Source of the DNA: Rhodocyclaceae bacterium
Lineage (GTDB): Bacteria > Pseudomonadota > Gammaproteobacteria > Burkholderiales > Ga0077523
DNA: 64,000 bases
Reading direction: 5' to 3'
NCBI GenBank assembly: GCA_020248405.1
Contig: JADCHQ010000011.1
Coordinates: 1-64,000 of the forward strand
Shown: positions 56,521-64,000 of the stretch, one piece after another
Layout of the letters: every line of letters begins with the position of its first letter
How positions within the stretch are numbered: the stretch's first letter is position 1
Position numbers and translations under genes: made by a program
Notes under the pieces: model-generated
Seen by the model: the letters and a program-made list of their open reading frames with translations, nothing else
Databases searched by the model: none
Told to the model about the DNA's origin: nothing

Positions 56521-58539
56521 CTATGGGCCGGTGGCGGGCAGGTCCTGCGCCGCCCGGGCGACGACTCCCTCGGCCGCTGGCAGCGCGCCCTTCGCCGGCC
56601 GCCCCGCCCTGGCGCGATAGAAACGCACTGGCGAGACGGGCACGTCCTTGAGCACCGCCTTGCGGATGCGGCCCACCACGTGCATCTCGCAGGGCTTGCA
56701 GTCGAACTTGAGGGTGAGCCGCTCGTCGCCGTGGACGATGGTGAGCGGCTCGGCCTTCACCTGCCCCTGCACACCCGGCACGCCCTTGGCCTGCTTGGGG
56801 CACAGCGACAGCGAAAAGCGCACGCAATGCTTGGTGATCATGAGCGGCACCTGGCCGGTTTCCTCATGCGACTCGTAGGCCGCGGCGATCACCTTCACGC
56901 CGTGGCGGGCATAGAAATCGCGCGCCTTGTGGTTGAAGACATTGGCAAGGTAGGTGAGGGTGTCCTCGGGATAGGGCACGGGCGGCTCCACGCGCCGCCC
57001 CGGGGGCAGCGGGCGCCAGGCGGCGGCACGGGCAGCCTCCAGGCGCTCGATGGCTTCGCGGCGCAGGGCGTTGAGCACCGAGGCGGGCAGAAACCAAAGG
57101 CCGGAGAGTTCCAGCGTCAAGCCCTCGAGGGTGAACAGGGTGTTGCCAAGACGGTCGAGCTGGGCACGCAGGGCTTCGGCGGCCCTTGCGGCATCGCGCG
57201 CGGGCTCGCGGGCATGTGCCGCCTGCGACACAGCGCGGTGGCCCTGCTCGTCGGTGGCTTCCAGGCCGAAGCCGTCGTCCGTTTCGAACAGACGCAGCCG
57301 CAGGCCCATGCGGCGCTCGGCGCTCCTGCGGGCCAGGCGTTCGTCCCAGGCGGCATCGCGGTTACGGTGCAGAGCCGTGTCGCGGCACAGGCCGGGCAGG
57401 TCAGCAAGCGGCTCGTTGGGAGTCACGCGCCAAAGGCCCTCCCCCGCCGGCTCGGCCACGTTGACGCGGATGCCGCGCAACTGGCGCTTGGGATCGTAGT
57501 AGGTGAGGCCGTCGCCGTTGCGCAGCGGCGCCTGCGCGTGCACCTCGAACCAGTCGGAGCCGGTGCGGGTGACGTGGCCCAGGGGCAGGCCCACGTGCTT
57601 GGGCGAGTCGAAGGCGCCGATGTCATCCTGGCGGCCATTGACGAAGTAGTCGGTGGCGCCGCGGTTGAAGTCGCGCGAGGGCTCGGGGGTGAAGAAAAAA
57701 GTGCAGCGGCCCGCGGAAGCGCGCGCCAGGCCGGGGCTGTCATCGAGGATGGCATCGAGCAACTGGCGGTAGCGGGCCGTGGTGTTCTTCACGTAGCCCA
57801 TGTCCTTGTAGCGGCCCTCGATCTTGAAGGAGCGGATGCCTGCCTCCACCAGCGCGCGAAGATTGGCGCTCTGGTCGTTGTCCTTGAGCGACAGCACATG
57901 GCGCTCGTGGGCGAGCACGCGGCCCTGGGGATCGGTGACGGTGTAGGGCAGGCGGCACTCCTGGGAGCAGTTGCCGCGGTTGGCGCTGCGGCCGGTGTGG
58001 GCGTGGCTGATGAAGCACTGGCCGCTGTAGGCCACGCACAGGGCGCCATGGATGAAGAATTCCAGCGTGGCCTCGCGCGCCTCGGCGGCGATGGCGCGAA
58101 TCTGCTGGAGCGTGAGCTCGCGCGCCAGCACCATCTGCGCAAAGCCCGCGTCCTGGAGGAAGCGCGCCTTGGCTGGCGTGCGGATGTCGCACTGGGTGCT
58201 GGCGTGCAACTGGATGGGCGGCAGGTCTAGTTCGAGCAGGCCCATGTCCTGCACGATGAGCGCATCGGCGCCCGCCTGGTGCACGTCGAAGACCACGCGC
58301 CGCGCCTGCTCGAGCTCGTCATCGCGAAAGATGGTGTTGAGGGTGACGAACACCCGGGCGCCGAAGCGGTGCGCGTGGCGCGCCAGGCGCTCGATGTCGC
58401 GGGGCTCGTTGGCGGCATTCACCCGGGCGCCGAAGGCCGGGCCGCCGATGTACACCGCGTCGGCGCCATGGTTCACCGCTTCTATGCCGATGTCGGCCGT
58501 GCGGGCGGGGGACAGCAGTTCCAGTTCGGGACGGGGCAT
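56521..58539 (-). CDS. rlhA: 23S rRNA 5-hydroxycytidine C2501 synthase RlhA (U32 peptidase family)
   Basis: The 672-residue protein matches E. coli RlhA/YdcP (653) end to end: LELLSPARTADIGIEAVNHG, ADAVYIGGPAFGARVNAANE, HASTQCDIRTPAKARFL, then the U32 signature with Cys168, Cys175, Cys191 and Cys195 (IHGALCVAYSGQC, NRGNCSQECRLPY). A C-terminal DUF3656-type domain with LANVFNHKARDFYARHGVKV follows, then KHCVRFSLSLCPKQAKGV and FDCKPCEMHVVG. It is longer than the tRNA hydroxylase TrhP, so the rRNA enzyme is the better call. It makes 5-hydroxycytidine at 23S position 2501, a modification linked to growth-phase and oxidative state. Confidence 0.9.
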   Translation of the reverse strand: MPRPELELLSPARTADIGIEAVNHGADAVYIGGPAFGARVNAANEPRDIERLARHAHRFGARVFVTLNTIFRDDELEQARRVVFDVHQAGADALIVQDMGLLELDLPPIQLHASTQCDIRTPAKARFLQDAGFAQMVLARELTLQQIRAIAAEAREATLEFFIHGALCVAYSGQCFISHAHTGRSANRGNCSQECRLPYTVTDPQGRVLAHERHVLSLKDNDQSANLRALVEAGIRSFKIEGRYKDMGYVKNTTARYRQLLDAILDDSPGLARASAGRCTFFFTPEPSRDFNRGATDYFVNGRQDDIGAFDSPKHVGLPLGHVTRTGSDWFEVHAQAPLRNGDGLTYYDPKRQLRGIRVNVAEPAGEGLWRVTPNEPLADLPGLCRDTALHRNRDAAWDERLARRSAERRMGLRLRLFETDDGFGLEATDEQGHRAVSQAAHAREPARDAARAAEALRAQLDRLGNTLFTLEGLTLELSGLWFLPASVLNALRREAIERLEAARAAAWRPLPPGRRVEPPVPYPEDTLTYLANVFNHKARDFYARHGVKVIAAAYESHEETGQVPLMITKHCVRFSLSLCPKQAKGVPGVQGQVKAEPLTIVHGDERLTLKFDCKPCEMHVVGRIRKAVLKDVPVSPVRFYRARAGRPAKGALPAAEGVVARAAQDLPATGP

Positions 58540-58560
58540 GGCCCGGAGCCTAGCGGACTT

Positions 58561-59784
58561 TCACCGGTGCGCCGAGGCGGGCACGGCGGGCACGCCGAAC
58601 TCGCGCCGGCACACCTCGCCGAGGCGCGCCACCCCCGCTTCCATGACCTCGGGCGAGGGATGGGCGAAGCACAGGCGCATCCAGCGCCGGCCGGCCTCGG
58701 CGTCGGTCATCCACTCGGCGCCGGGGTTTAGCGCGATGCCGGCCCGGGAGGCGATGTCGAACAGCCGGGTGGTGTCCACGGGTTCGGCCGCCCGCATCCA
58801 CAGGAAGATGCCGCCGGGCGGATCGACGAAGCGCACGGTGTCGCCGAAGTGCCGGTGCAGGCTCGCGGCCAGGGCGCGCGCCTTGCCCTCCAGCACGCCG
58901 CGCAGCCGCGCGAGATTGCTGTCGAAGTACTCGCGGCAGAACCGGGCGAGCACCATCTGCTCCAGGGCGCCCGAGCCGCCATCGCTCTTCACGCCCAGGA
59001 TGCGGCTCATGAGCGGCCAGTCGGCCACCAGATAGCCCAGACGCAGGGCCGGGGCGATGGTCTTGGAGAAGGAGCCGATGTGCACCACCCGTCCATCGGC
59101 ATCCAGCGCGCGCATCGCTGGCGGGCGCGCGCCGCTCCAGGTGAGGTCGGCGTAGCACTCGTCCTCGAACACAGGCACGTCGAAGCGCGCGGCCAGCGCG
59201 AGGATCTCCCGGCGGCGCGCCTCGCTCATCACCGTGGCGGTGGGGTTCTGCACCGTGGGGATGGTGTAGACGTACTTCGGCCGCACGCCCGACGCCGCCA
59301 GGCTGGAAAGGGCGGCCTCGAGCGCATCAGCGCGCAGCCCGTCCTCGTCCACGGGCACGCCCACGATGCGCGCCCCGCGGCGCTTCAGGCGCGTGATGGC
59401 GCCGCCGTAGGTCATCTCCTCCATGATCACGGTGTCGCCCGCACCCACCAGCACCTCGTTGACCAGATCCAGCCCCTGCAGCGAGCCGGAGGTGATCAAC
59501 ACCTCGTCGGCCGTGCAGCGGATGCCGGCATCGCGGCCGAGCTTGGCGGCGATGAACTCGCGCAGGCCGCGGTGGCCGAGCGGCCCGCTGTCCATGCCGT
59601 AGGTGCAAAGCGAGCGGCCCTCGCTGCGCAGGGCGTCGGCGGCGCAGGCGATGAGTTCGTCCACCGGCACGCAGCCGGCGTCGTTGTGCCCCCCCACGAA
59701 GTTGAAGGGCGGGAAGCCGCTCCAGCGGGCGGCGGCGGGCGGAAGGTCGGAGCGCAGGAAAGCGCCGAAGTCGAAGGTAGTCAT
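58561..59784 (-). CDS. PLP-dependent aminotransferase (class I/II, LysN/MocR-like domain)
   Basis: The 407-residue aminotransferase has the PLP lysine Lys241 in IGSFSKTIAPALRLGY, YTIPTVQNPTATVM as the Asn-Pro motif, FEDECYADLTW for the PLP-binding Asp/Tyr pair, and YGMDSGPLGHRGLREFIAAK at the N-terminus. This layout is that of 2-aminoadipate/aromatic aminotransferases related to the MocR domain, but there is no wHTH domain. The amino donor and acceptor are unknown. It is 111 bases downstream of the acyl-CoA synthetase gene and could be in that operon or separate. Confidence 0.88.
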   Translation of the reverse strand: MTTFDFGAFLRSDLPPAAARWSGFPPFNFVGGHNDAGCVPVDELIACAADALRSEGRSLCTYGMDSGPLGHRGLREFIAAKLGRDAGIRCTADEVLITSGSLQGLDLVNEVLVGAGDTVIMEEMTYGGAITRLKRRGARIVGVPVDEDGLRADALEAALSSLAASGVRPKYVYTIPTVQNPTATVMSEARRREILALAARFDVPVFEDECYADLTWSGARPPAMRALDADGRVVHIGSFSKTIAPALRLGYLVADWPLMSRILGVKSDGGSGALEQMVLARFCREYFDSNLARLRGVLEGKARALAASLHRHFGDTVRFVDPPGGIFLWMRAAEPVDTTRLFDIASRAGIALNPGAEWMTDAEAGRRWMRLCFAHPSPEVMEAGVARLGEVCRREFGVPAVPASAHR

Positions 59785-59895
59785 GGCGGGGCGGGAGCAT
59801 ACGACGGGACGCCCAGCGGCGCCCCGTCGTGACTCCCCCCTCCCCCGCGGCAGGCCGGCATATGCGCCGTGTCACTGCCGCTTCGCCCCGCGGGA

Positions 59896-61464
59896 TCAGT
59901 CCGTTTCAGCCGCCTGGGCCACAGCCCGGCTTCGCAGGATGCGGTGCTGTATCTTGCCCGTGGCGGTGCGCGGCAGGTCGGATTCGCCCACGAACACCAC
60001 CTGCTTGGGCCGCTTGTAGCCCGCGAGCCGCTCGCGGCACCAATCTATCAACTCCGCCTCGGTGACCCGGTGGCCGTCGCGGCACACCACCACAGCGCGC
60101 ACGCTCTCGCCCCACTTCGGATCCGGCACGCCGATCACCGCCACCTCGCGCACGGCCGCATGGGCGGCGAGCACCGCCTCCACCTCGGAAGGATAGATGT
60201 TCTCGCCGCCGCTGATGATCATGTTGCTCTTGCGGTCCACCAGGTGGATGTAGCCCTGAGCGTCGCGATAGGCCATGTCGCCCACCGAGCACCAGGCGCC
60301 GCGGAAGGCCTCGGCGGTTTTCTGCGGGTCTTTCCAGTAGCCATCGAACACGAAGGGCGTACGCGAGTGCAGCTCGCCCACCTCGCCGTCGGGCACTTCA
60401 TTGCCCTCGCCATCGAGGATGCGCACCGGCCCGGTGCCGACCCACTCGCGGCCCACGGAGCCGAGCTTGTCGAGCTGCTCGTGGGGGCGCAGCAGGGTCA
60501 CCCAGCCGGCTTCGGTGGAGCCATAGAGCTCGTAGAGCCCGGCATTGCGGAAGTAGGCCATGGCGGCGAGCTTGGTGTCGCGCCGCGCGGGGGCGGAGGA
60601 GATCATCAGCCGGCGCACGCTCGACACGTCGTACTTCGCGCGCACGTCCTCGGGAAGTGCCAGCACGGTGACGTAGTGGGTGGGCACCAGCGAGGTGAAG
60701 CTGATCCGCTCGCGCTCGAAGGTGGCCAGCAGAGCCTCGGGGTCGAAGCTGCCCCGGTCGTCGATCACCACCGCCGCGCCCAGGTAGGTGAAGGTGAAGG
60801 AGAAGTACAGCGAGTTGGCGTGGCACATGGGCATCACCAGCAGGGCGCGGTCCTCGCGGGTGAAGCCCATGTCCAGGGCGGTGGCAAGGGCGATCAGCGC
60901 CGATCCGGCGTGGCTGCGCACGGCGCCCTTGGGGCGGCCGGTGGTGCCCGAGGTGTACATGAAGGCCCACGGCTCGGAAGGCAGCACCGCCGCCTGGGGC
61001 GCTTGCGCCGGCGCGGCAGCCATCAGGGCCTCGTAGCCCGCCCAGCCCCCGGGAGCAACCGGGCTGCCGAAGTGGATGAAGCGCCCCGCCATGGCGGTGA
61101 GGCGGCCACGCAGCGGTTCGACGCGATCGAGCAGGGCGTCCTGCACGATCACCGCGCGCGCCTCGCAGTGCTCCAGGATGTATTCGATCTCGGGCGTGAC
61201 CAGCCGGAAGTTGAGCGGCACCGCCACCAGCCCGGCGCGGGCCAGCGCCACGTAGATCTCCATCCACTCCACGCAGTTGTAGGCGAGGATGCCCACGCGA
61301 TCGCCCTTGGCGAGCCCCAGGCCGTGGAGCGCGGCCGCCAGCCGGCTGGCGCGCTCATCCCACTGGGCGAAGCTCAGCGCCCGGCGCGAGTCCTTGGCGC
61401 CGGGATCGGCGGGGCGCAGCCGCGCATGGGCGGCCACCATCTCGGAGACATTGAGCAGGTCCAT
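59896..61464 (-). CDS. Acyl-CoA synthetase (AMP-forming ligase)
   Basis: The 522-residue ANL-family enzyme has motif A1 FMYTSGTTGRPKGAVRSH (about 168-184), A3-like GLYELYGSTEAGW, and YWKDPQKTAEAF, GDMAYRDAQGYIHLVDR and SNMIISGGENIYPSEVE, with the catalytic Lys504 in TATGKIQHR. It activates a carboxylic acid as an adenylate, then thioesterifies it to CoA. ATG 61464 has GAGG five bases upstream; the frame is open farther upstream into the next gene. It lies seven bases after the ThDP enzyme gene, so the two are likely one pathway. The acid is unknown. Confidence 0.92.
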   Translation of the reverse strand: MDLLNVSEMVAAHARLRPADPGAKDSRRALSFAQWDERASRLAAALHGLGLAKGDRVGILAYNCVEWMEIYVALARAGLVAVPLNFRLVTPEIEYILEHCEARAVIVQDALLDRVEPLRGRLTAMAGRFIHFGSPVAPGGWAGYEALMAAAPAQAPQAAVLPSEPWAFMYTSGTTGRPKGAVRSHAGSALIALATALDMGFTREDRALLVMPMCHANSLYFSFTFTYLGAAVVIDDRGSFDPEALLATFERERISFTSLVPTHYVTVLALPEDVRAKYDVSSVRRLMISSAPARRDTKLAAMAYFRNAGLYELYGSTEAGWVTLLRPHEQLDKLGSVGREWVGTGPVRILDGEGNEVPDGEVGELHSRTPFVFDGYWKDPQKTAEAFRGAWCSVGDMAYRDAQGYIHLVDRKSNMIISGGENIYPSEVEAVLAAHAAVREVAVIGVPDPKWGESVRAVVVCRDGHRVTEAELIDWCRERLAGYKRPKQVVFVGESDLPRTATGKIQHRILRSRAVAQAAETD

Positions 61465-61471
61465 GGCGGCC

Positions 61472-63187
61472 TCAGGCCCGGCGCGCCTTCTCGGCCTCGT
61501 CCCAGGCCGTGAGGGCGTGATGGTCGGGCACCCAGCCCAGGCCCTTGCCGGCATCGGAGGAAAGGGCATCGCGCGTCACCACCACGTCGATGAGCGCTGG
61601 CGCGTGCTCGAAGGCGTCCCGCAGCGCCCCTTCCAGACGCGCCGGATCGGTGACCCGCTCCGCGTGCAGCCCCAGGCCGCGGGCCATCATGGCGTAGTCG
61701 GACCAGGCCAGCGTGGTGCCCACCACGCGCCCGCCGTAATTCATCTCCTGGTCGATGCGCTCGATGTTCCAGGCGGCGTTGTTGGACACGATGAACACCA
61801 CCTTCGCGCCGTGGCGCGCCGCCGAGTCGATGTCCATGGCGTTGATGCCGAAGGCGCCGTCGCCCGTGACCACCGCCACCTGGCGGCCGGGGAAGGCCAG
61901 CGCGGCGGCGATGCCGTAGGGAACGCCCACGCCCAGGCAGCCGAAGGCACCCGAGTCGAGGTAGGTGCCGGTCTCCAGCCCCATGCGCGCGAAGCTCAGG
62001 ATGTCACCGCCGTCGGCGATGCCGATGGCGTCTTCCCGCAGCACCGCCGACAGGGCGGCGAAAATGCGGTTGGGGTGCATGTGGCCGTCCTTGCCGGCGG
62101 GCGCCGCGGCAAGCGAGGCGGCGTACTTGCCGGAGCGGCGCAGGTGCTCGGCGCGCAGCGCCGCGGTCCACTCGCGATCGAGGTTGGCCGAGGGCGCCCG
62201 CAGCGCGGTGGCAATGGCGTCCATGGCGAGCGCCGGGGTGGCGAACAGCTCGGCCACGCCGCGGCGGTTTTCGCGCAGTTCCTCGGCGTTGTCACCGATG
62301 CGCACCACGGCCGCCTTGGGCAGCACCGCTGGCGAGCCGTAGCCCAGCTGGTAGTCGAGCTTGCGGCCCACCACCACCACCAGGTCGGCCTCCTGCATGG
62401 CGCGGCCGCGCATGGCGCCCACCACGGCGGCATGCTCGCGCGGCACCAGGCCGCGGGACTCCTGGGTGTCCAGGTACACCGCACCGCTGGCCTCGAGAAG
62501 CTTCAGCAATGCATCGCTGGCCCCCTGGGCGCCGCGGCCAGTCACCACCAACGGGCGGCGGGCGGCGGCGATGGCGGCAACGGCCCGTTGCACGTCGGCG
62601 GGATCGGGCGGGATGCGGCGCGCAGGCCGCGTCTGCATCCACTCGGGCAGCAGCACCGCCGCGGGCACGGGGCTGCGCAGCACGTCGGTGGGAATCTCCA
62701 GGTACACCGCACCGGGCGGGTTGCCGTCGCCCGCGGCGGTGGACCAGCCCTTGTCCAGGTCTCGGGCGATGCTGCCGGCCACGCGCAGCGTGCGGGCGCT
62801 GCGGGTGACGGGCTTCAGGATGGACACGTGATCGATGCCCTGCAGCGGCCCCAGGTCGTCCTGGGGCACGGGGGCGCAACCGCCGATCAGCAGCAGGGGC
62901 ACCCGCTCGAGGTTGGCATTGGCCATGGCGGTGACGCAGTTGGTGACCCCCGGGCCGGCCGTGGCCAGGGCCACCCCCACCCCGCCCGTGAGCACCGCGT
63001 GGGCGTGGGCCATGTGCACCGCCGCCCCCTCGTCGCGCACGTCCACGATGCGCACTCCGCGCTGGCCGAGGTGATCCCAGATGGGCTGGATATGGCCGCC
63101 CTGCAGGCCGAACACGCGGTCCACACCGCGGGCCACCAGCCAGTCGGCCACCGCCTCCGCAACGCTGCGCGCTTGGTTGGCCTCCAT
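61472..63187 (-). CDS. Thiamine-diphosphate-dependent enzyme (acetolactate synthase-like)
   Basis: The 571-residue protein has the three-domain ThDP layout: N-terminal catalytic Glu53 (VRDEGAAVHMAHAHAVL), middle domain, and C-terminal ThDP-binding GDGAFGINAMDID (442-454) closing with Asn469-Asn470 (VSNNAAWN). Relatives include acetolactate synthase, oxalyl-CoA and 2-hydroxyacyl-CoA lyases and sulfo- or glyoxylate carboligases. No regulatory small subunit lies near, so it is not a normal anabolic IlvB. Linkage with an acyl-CoA ligase seven bases downstream favours a CoA-ester lyase or decarboxylase. The start ATG overlaps the stop of a mini-ORF (TGATG) and has GGGAGAG upstream. A GntR regulator gene is next upstream. 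Confidence 0.9.
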   Translation of the reverse strand: MEANQARSVAEAVADWLVARGVDRVFGLQGGHIQPIWDHLGQRGVRIVDVRDEGAAVHMAHAHAVLTGGVGVALATAGPGVTNCVTAMANANLERVPLLLIGGCAPVPQDDLGPLQGIDHVSILKPVTRSARTLRVAGSIARDLDKGWSTAAGDGNPPGAVYLEIPTDVLRSPVPAAVLLPEWMQTRPARRIPPDPADVQRAVAAIAAARRPLVVTGRGAQGASDALLKLLEASGAVYLDTQESRGLVPREHAAVVGAMRGRAMQEADLVVVVGRKLDYQLGYGSPAVLPKAAVVRIGDNAEELRENRRGVAELFATPALAMDAIATALRAPSANLDREWTAALRAEHLRRSGKYAASLAAAPAGKDGHMHPNRIFAALSAVLREDAIGIADGGDILSFARMGLETGTYLDSGAFGCLGVGVPYGIAAALAFPGRQVAVVTGDGAFGINAMDIDSAARHGAKVVFIVSNNAAWNIERIDQEMNYGGRVVGTTLAWSDYAMMARGLGLHAERVTDPARLEGALRDAFEHAPALIDVVVTRDALSSDAGKGLGWVPDHHALTAWDEAEKARRA

Positions 63188-63303
63188 CACGCTCTCCCGG
63201 TGGTGAAGTGGAGGCAGCGCCCTGGGGCGCAGGCCTTGCAAGCGGTGGGAAGGCGCCTGGCGCGAAGGGGGCGCGCGGGGCGCGGGGCGTGGATGCGGTT
63301 CAT
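63187..63303 (-). CDS. 38-residue ORF with strong ribosome site, coupled to the ThDP gene
   Basis: A reading frame of 38 codons (MNRIHAPRPARPLRARRLPT, then two cysteines in CKACAPGRC) starts at an ATG that has GGGAG six bases upstream and ends in TGATG, sharing its stop with the start of the ThDP gene. It lies between the GntR gene (stop at 63338) and the ThDP gene. It could be a leader peptide or an arginine-rich small protein. Its codon choice is not distinctive. Confidence 0.4.
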   Translation of the reverse strand: MNRIHAPRPARPLRARRLPTACKACAPGRCLHFTTGRA

Positions 63304-63337
63304 GGTGAACTCCCTGGTGAAGATCGGCGGTGCGCGT

Positions 63338-64000
63338 TCAGGAGGCGGCCGCACGGCGGCGCGTCCGCGGCACGGCAGCCGCCGCAGGCGCGGGGCGGGC
63401 GGCGATGCTCTCTGCCAGCGCGTCGGAGGCGTTGTTCACGTGCGCCCGGGACAACTGCCCCGCGCGCTCGGCATCGCCCGCCAGCACAGCCTCGAGAATG
63501 GCCTCGTGGTCGTCCCAGATGTCACGAGGCGCCTCGGCCCGCGCCAACACCTCGCCCATGACGCGCCGCAGGCAGGTCCAATGGGGCGCGCACACCTGGG
63601 CCACGAGGGGATTTCCCGACAGCCGGTAGAGCAGAAAGTGGAATTCCATGTCCGCCGCGATCATCCGGGCGAAGGAACCGCTTTTCACCGCTGCACGGCC
63701 CCGCTCGATGGGGGCCTTGCCCTCGGCGGCGGCGGAGCTGGAGCGGCGGGCGGCGAGGCTGGCCGCGAGGCCATCCATGGCGCCACGGATTTCGTAGAGA
63801 TCGCGCACCTGGGCAGGGTCGAGCGGAGCCACCATGAGGCCTCGCCCCGGCGCATCGCGCAGGACGCCGTGGCGGCTGAGCAGCAGAAGGGCCTGTTGCA
63901 CGGGCTGGCGCGACACCCCCAGGGCGGCGGCGATGTCTTCCTGAATGAGGCGCGACTCGGACCCGAAACGCCCTTCGGTGATGTCCGACAGGATCGCCTC
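63338..64000 (-). CDS. GntR-family transcriptional regulator (FadR/FCD type), 5' end outside window
   Basis: About 221 codons are visible and the gene runs off the right edge. At the N-terminal side the wHTH recognition region reads ESRLIQEDIAAALGVSRQPV and then QQALLLLSRHGVLRDAPGRG. The effector-binding FCD domain follows: LDPAQVRDLYEIRGAMDGLA, MIAADMEFHFLLYRLSGNPL, the metal-binding histidines in HFLL and DDHEAILEAVLAGD, and RAHVNNASDALAES. It ends 34 bases before the mini-ORF and ThDP gene and is on the same strand, so it probably controls that operon, with a small organic acid as ligand. Confidence 0.9.
   Translation of the reverse strand, partial: EAILSDITEGRFGSESRLIQEDIAAALGVSRQPVQQALLLLSRHGVLRDAPGRGLMVAPLDPAQVRDLYEIRGAMDGLAASLAARRSSSAAAEGKAPIERGRAAVKSGSFARMIAADMEFHFLLYRLSGNPLVAQVCAPHWTCLRRVMGEVLARAEAPRDIWDDHEAILEAVLAGDAERAGQLSRAHVNNASDALAESIAARPAPAAAAVPRTRRRAAAS

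Noticed and set aside
1-64000. CRISPR arrays, rRNA and tRNA genes
   Set aside because: No regularly spaced 25-40 base repeats, no rRNA signature and no cloverleaf were seen on either strand. The only tandem-like repeats are the IS end motifs.

Overview
The window is high-GC, densely packed bacterial DNA, most likely from a betaproteobacterium, probably Burkholderiales. The pointers are a divergent phasin/phaR pair with rimO directly behind phaR, a DUF1840 gene, RmuC, MtfA, a Dpp-type transporter and an RND pump of proteobacterial type. Many genes are chained by 4-base NTGA stop/start overlaps, often with GTG starts. I saw no rRNA, tRNA or CRISPR array, and no complete mobile element.

Layout, left to right. 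1-679 is a scar: the end of a filamentous-haemagglutinin-type adhesin fragment abuts the left end and 5' part of istA of an IS21-family element. 787-3949 is a polyhydroxyalkanoate unit: phasin with a good sigma-70 promoter and terminator, divergent phaR with candidate operators, rimO and a DUF1232 gene. 4014-12346 carries housekeeping and accessory enzymes: an amidase, a DinG/YoaA helicase, a strong halohydrin dehalogenase candidate followed by a methyltransferase, MscS, and a run of small genes ending in tag. 12459-16749 is a compact envelope-glycan module (GT2, flippase-like protein, ArnT-like transferase, PAP2 phosphatase). 17411-22830 (minus strand) holds DUF2238, an orphan secretin N-domain protein, MtfA, RmuC, two small envelope proteins and a fatty-acid hydroxylase.

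23256-27878 is the most unusual operon: a HEAT-repeat Ser/Thr protein kinase followed by two different PilT-like ATPases, with no pilin or other pilus gene nearby. 28042-28608 is an outer-membrane barrel. 28658-38358 (minus strand) reads as an import and breakdown route for peptides and amino acids: a five-part Dpp-type ABC transporter, a C69 (secernin-like) hydrolase, an FAD amine/amino-acid oxidase and D-serine dehydratase. 38520-41145 couples DUF1840, a trypsin-like protease and an FHA membrane protein. 41149-47116 is an RND efflux operon (OMF, pump, MFP in map order).

47217-53038 (minus strand) holds a secreted HExxH protein, an SDR, a NERD-nuclease/helicase fusion, a membrane protein, a PlsC-acyl-carrier-protein fusion and a small orphan. 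53226-55218 has a tartrate-dehydrogenase-like enzyme and a TauD/TfdA dioxygenase. These are followed by a second scar at 55227-55928, where the first 60 or so codons of a glpD-like gene run into an inverted, tip-less Rhs fragment. 56052-64000 (minus strand) has a membrane protein, rlhA, a PLP aminotransferase, and a GntR regulator / mini-ORF / ThDP enzyme / acyl-CoA synthetase set that looks like an inducible catabolic operon. Family assignments come from reading motifs by eye. No database search was run.
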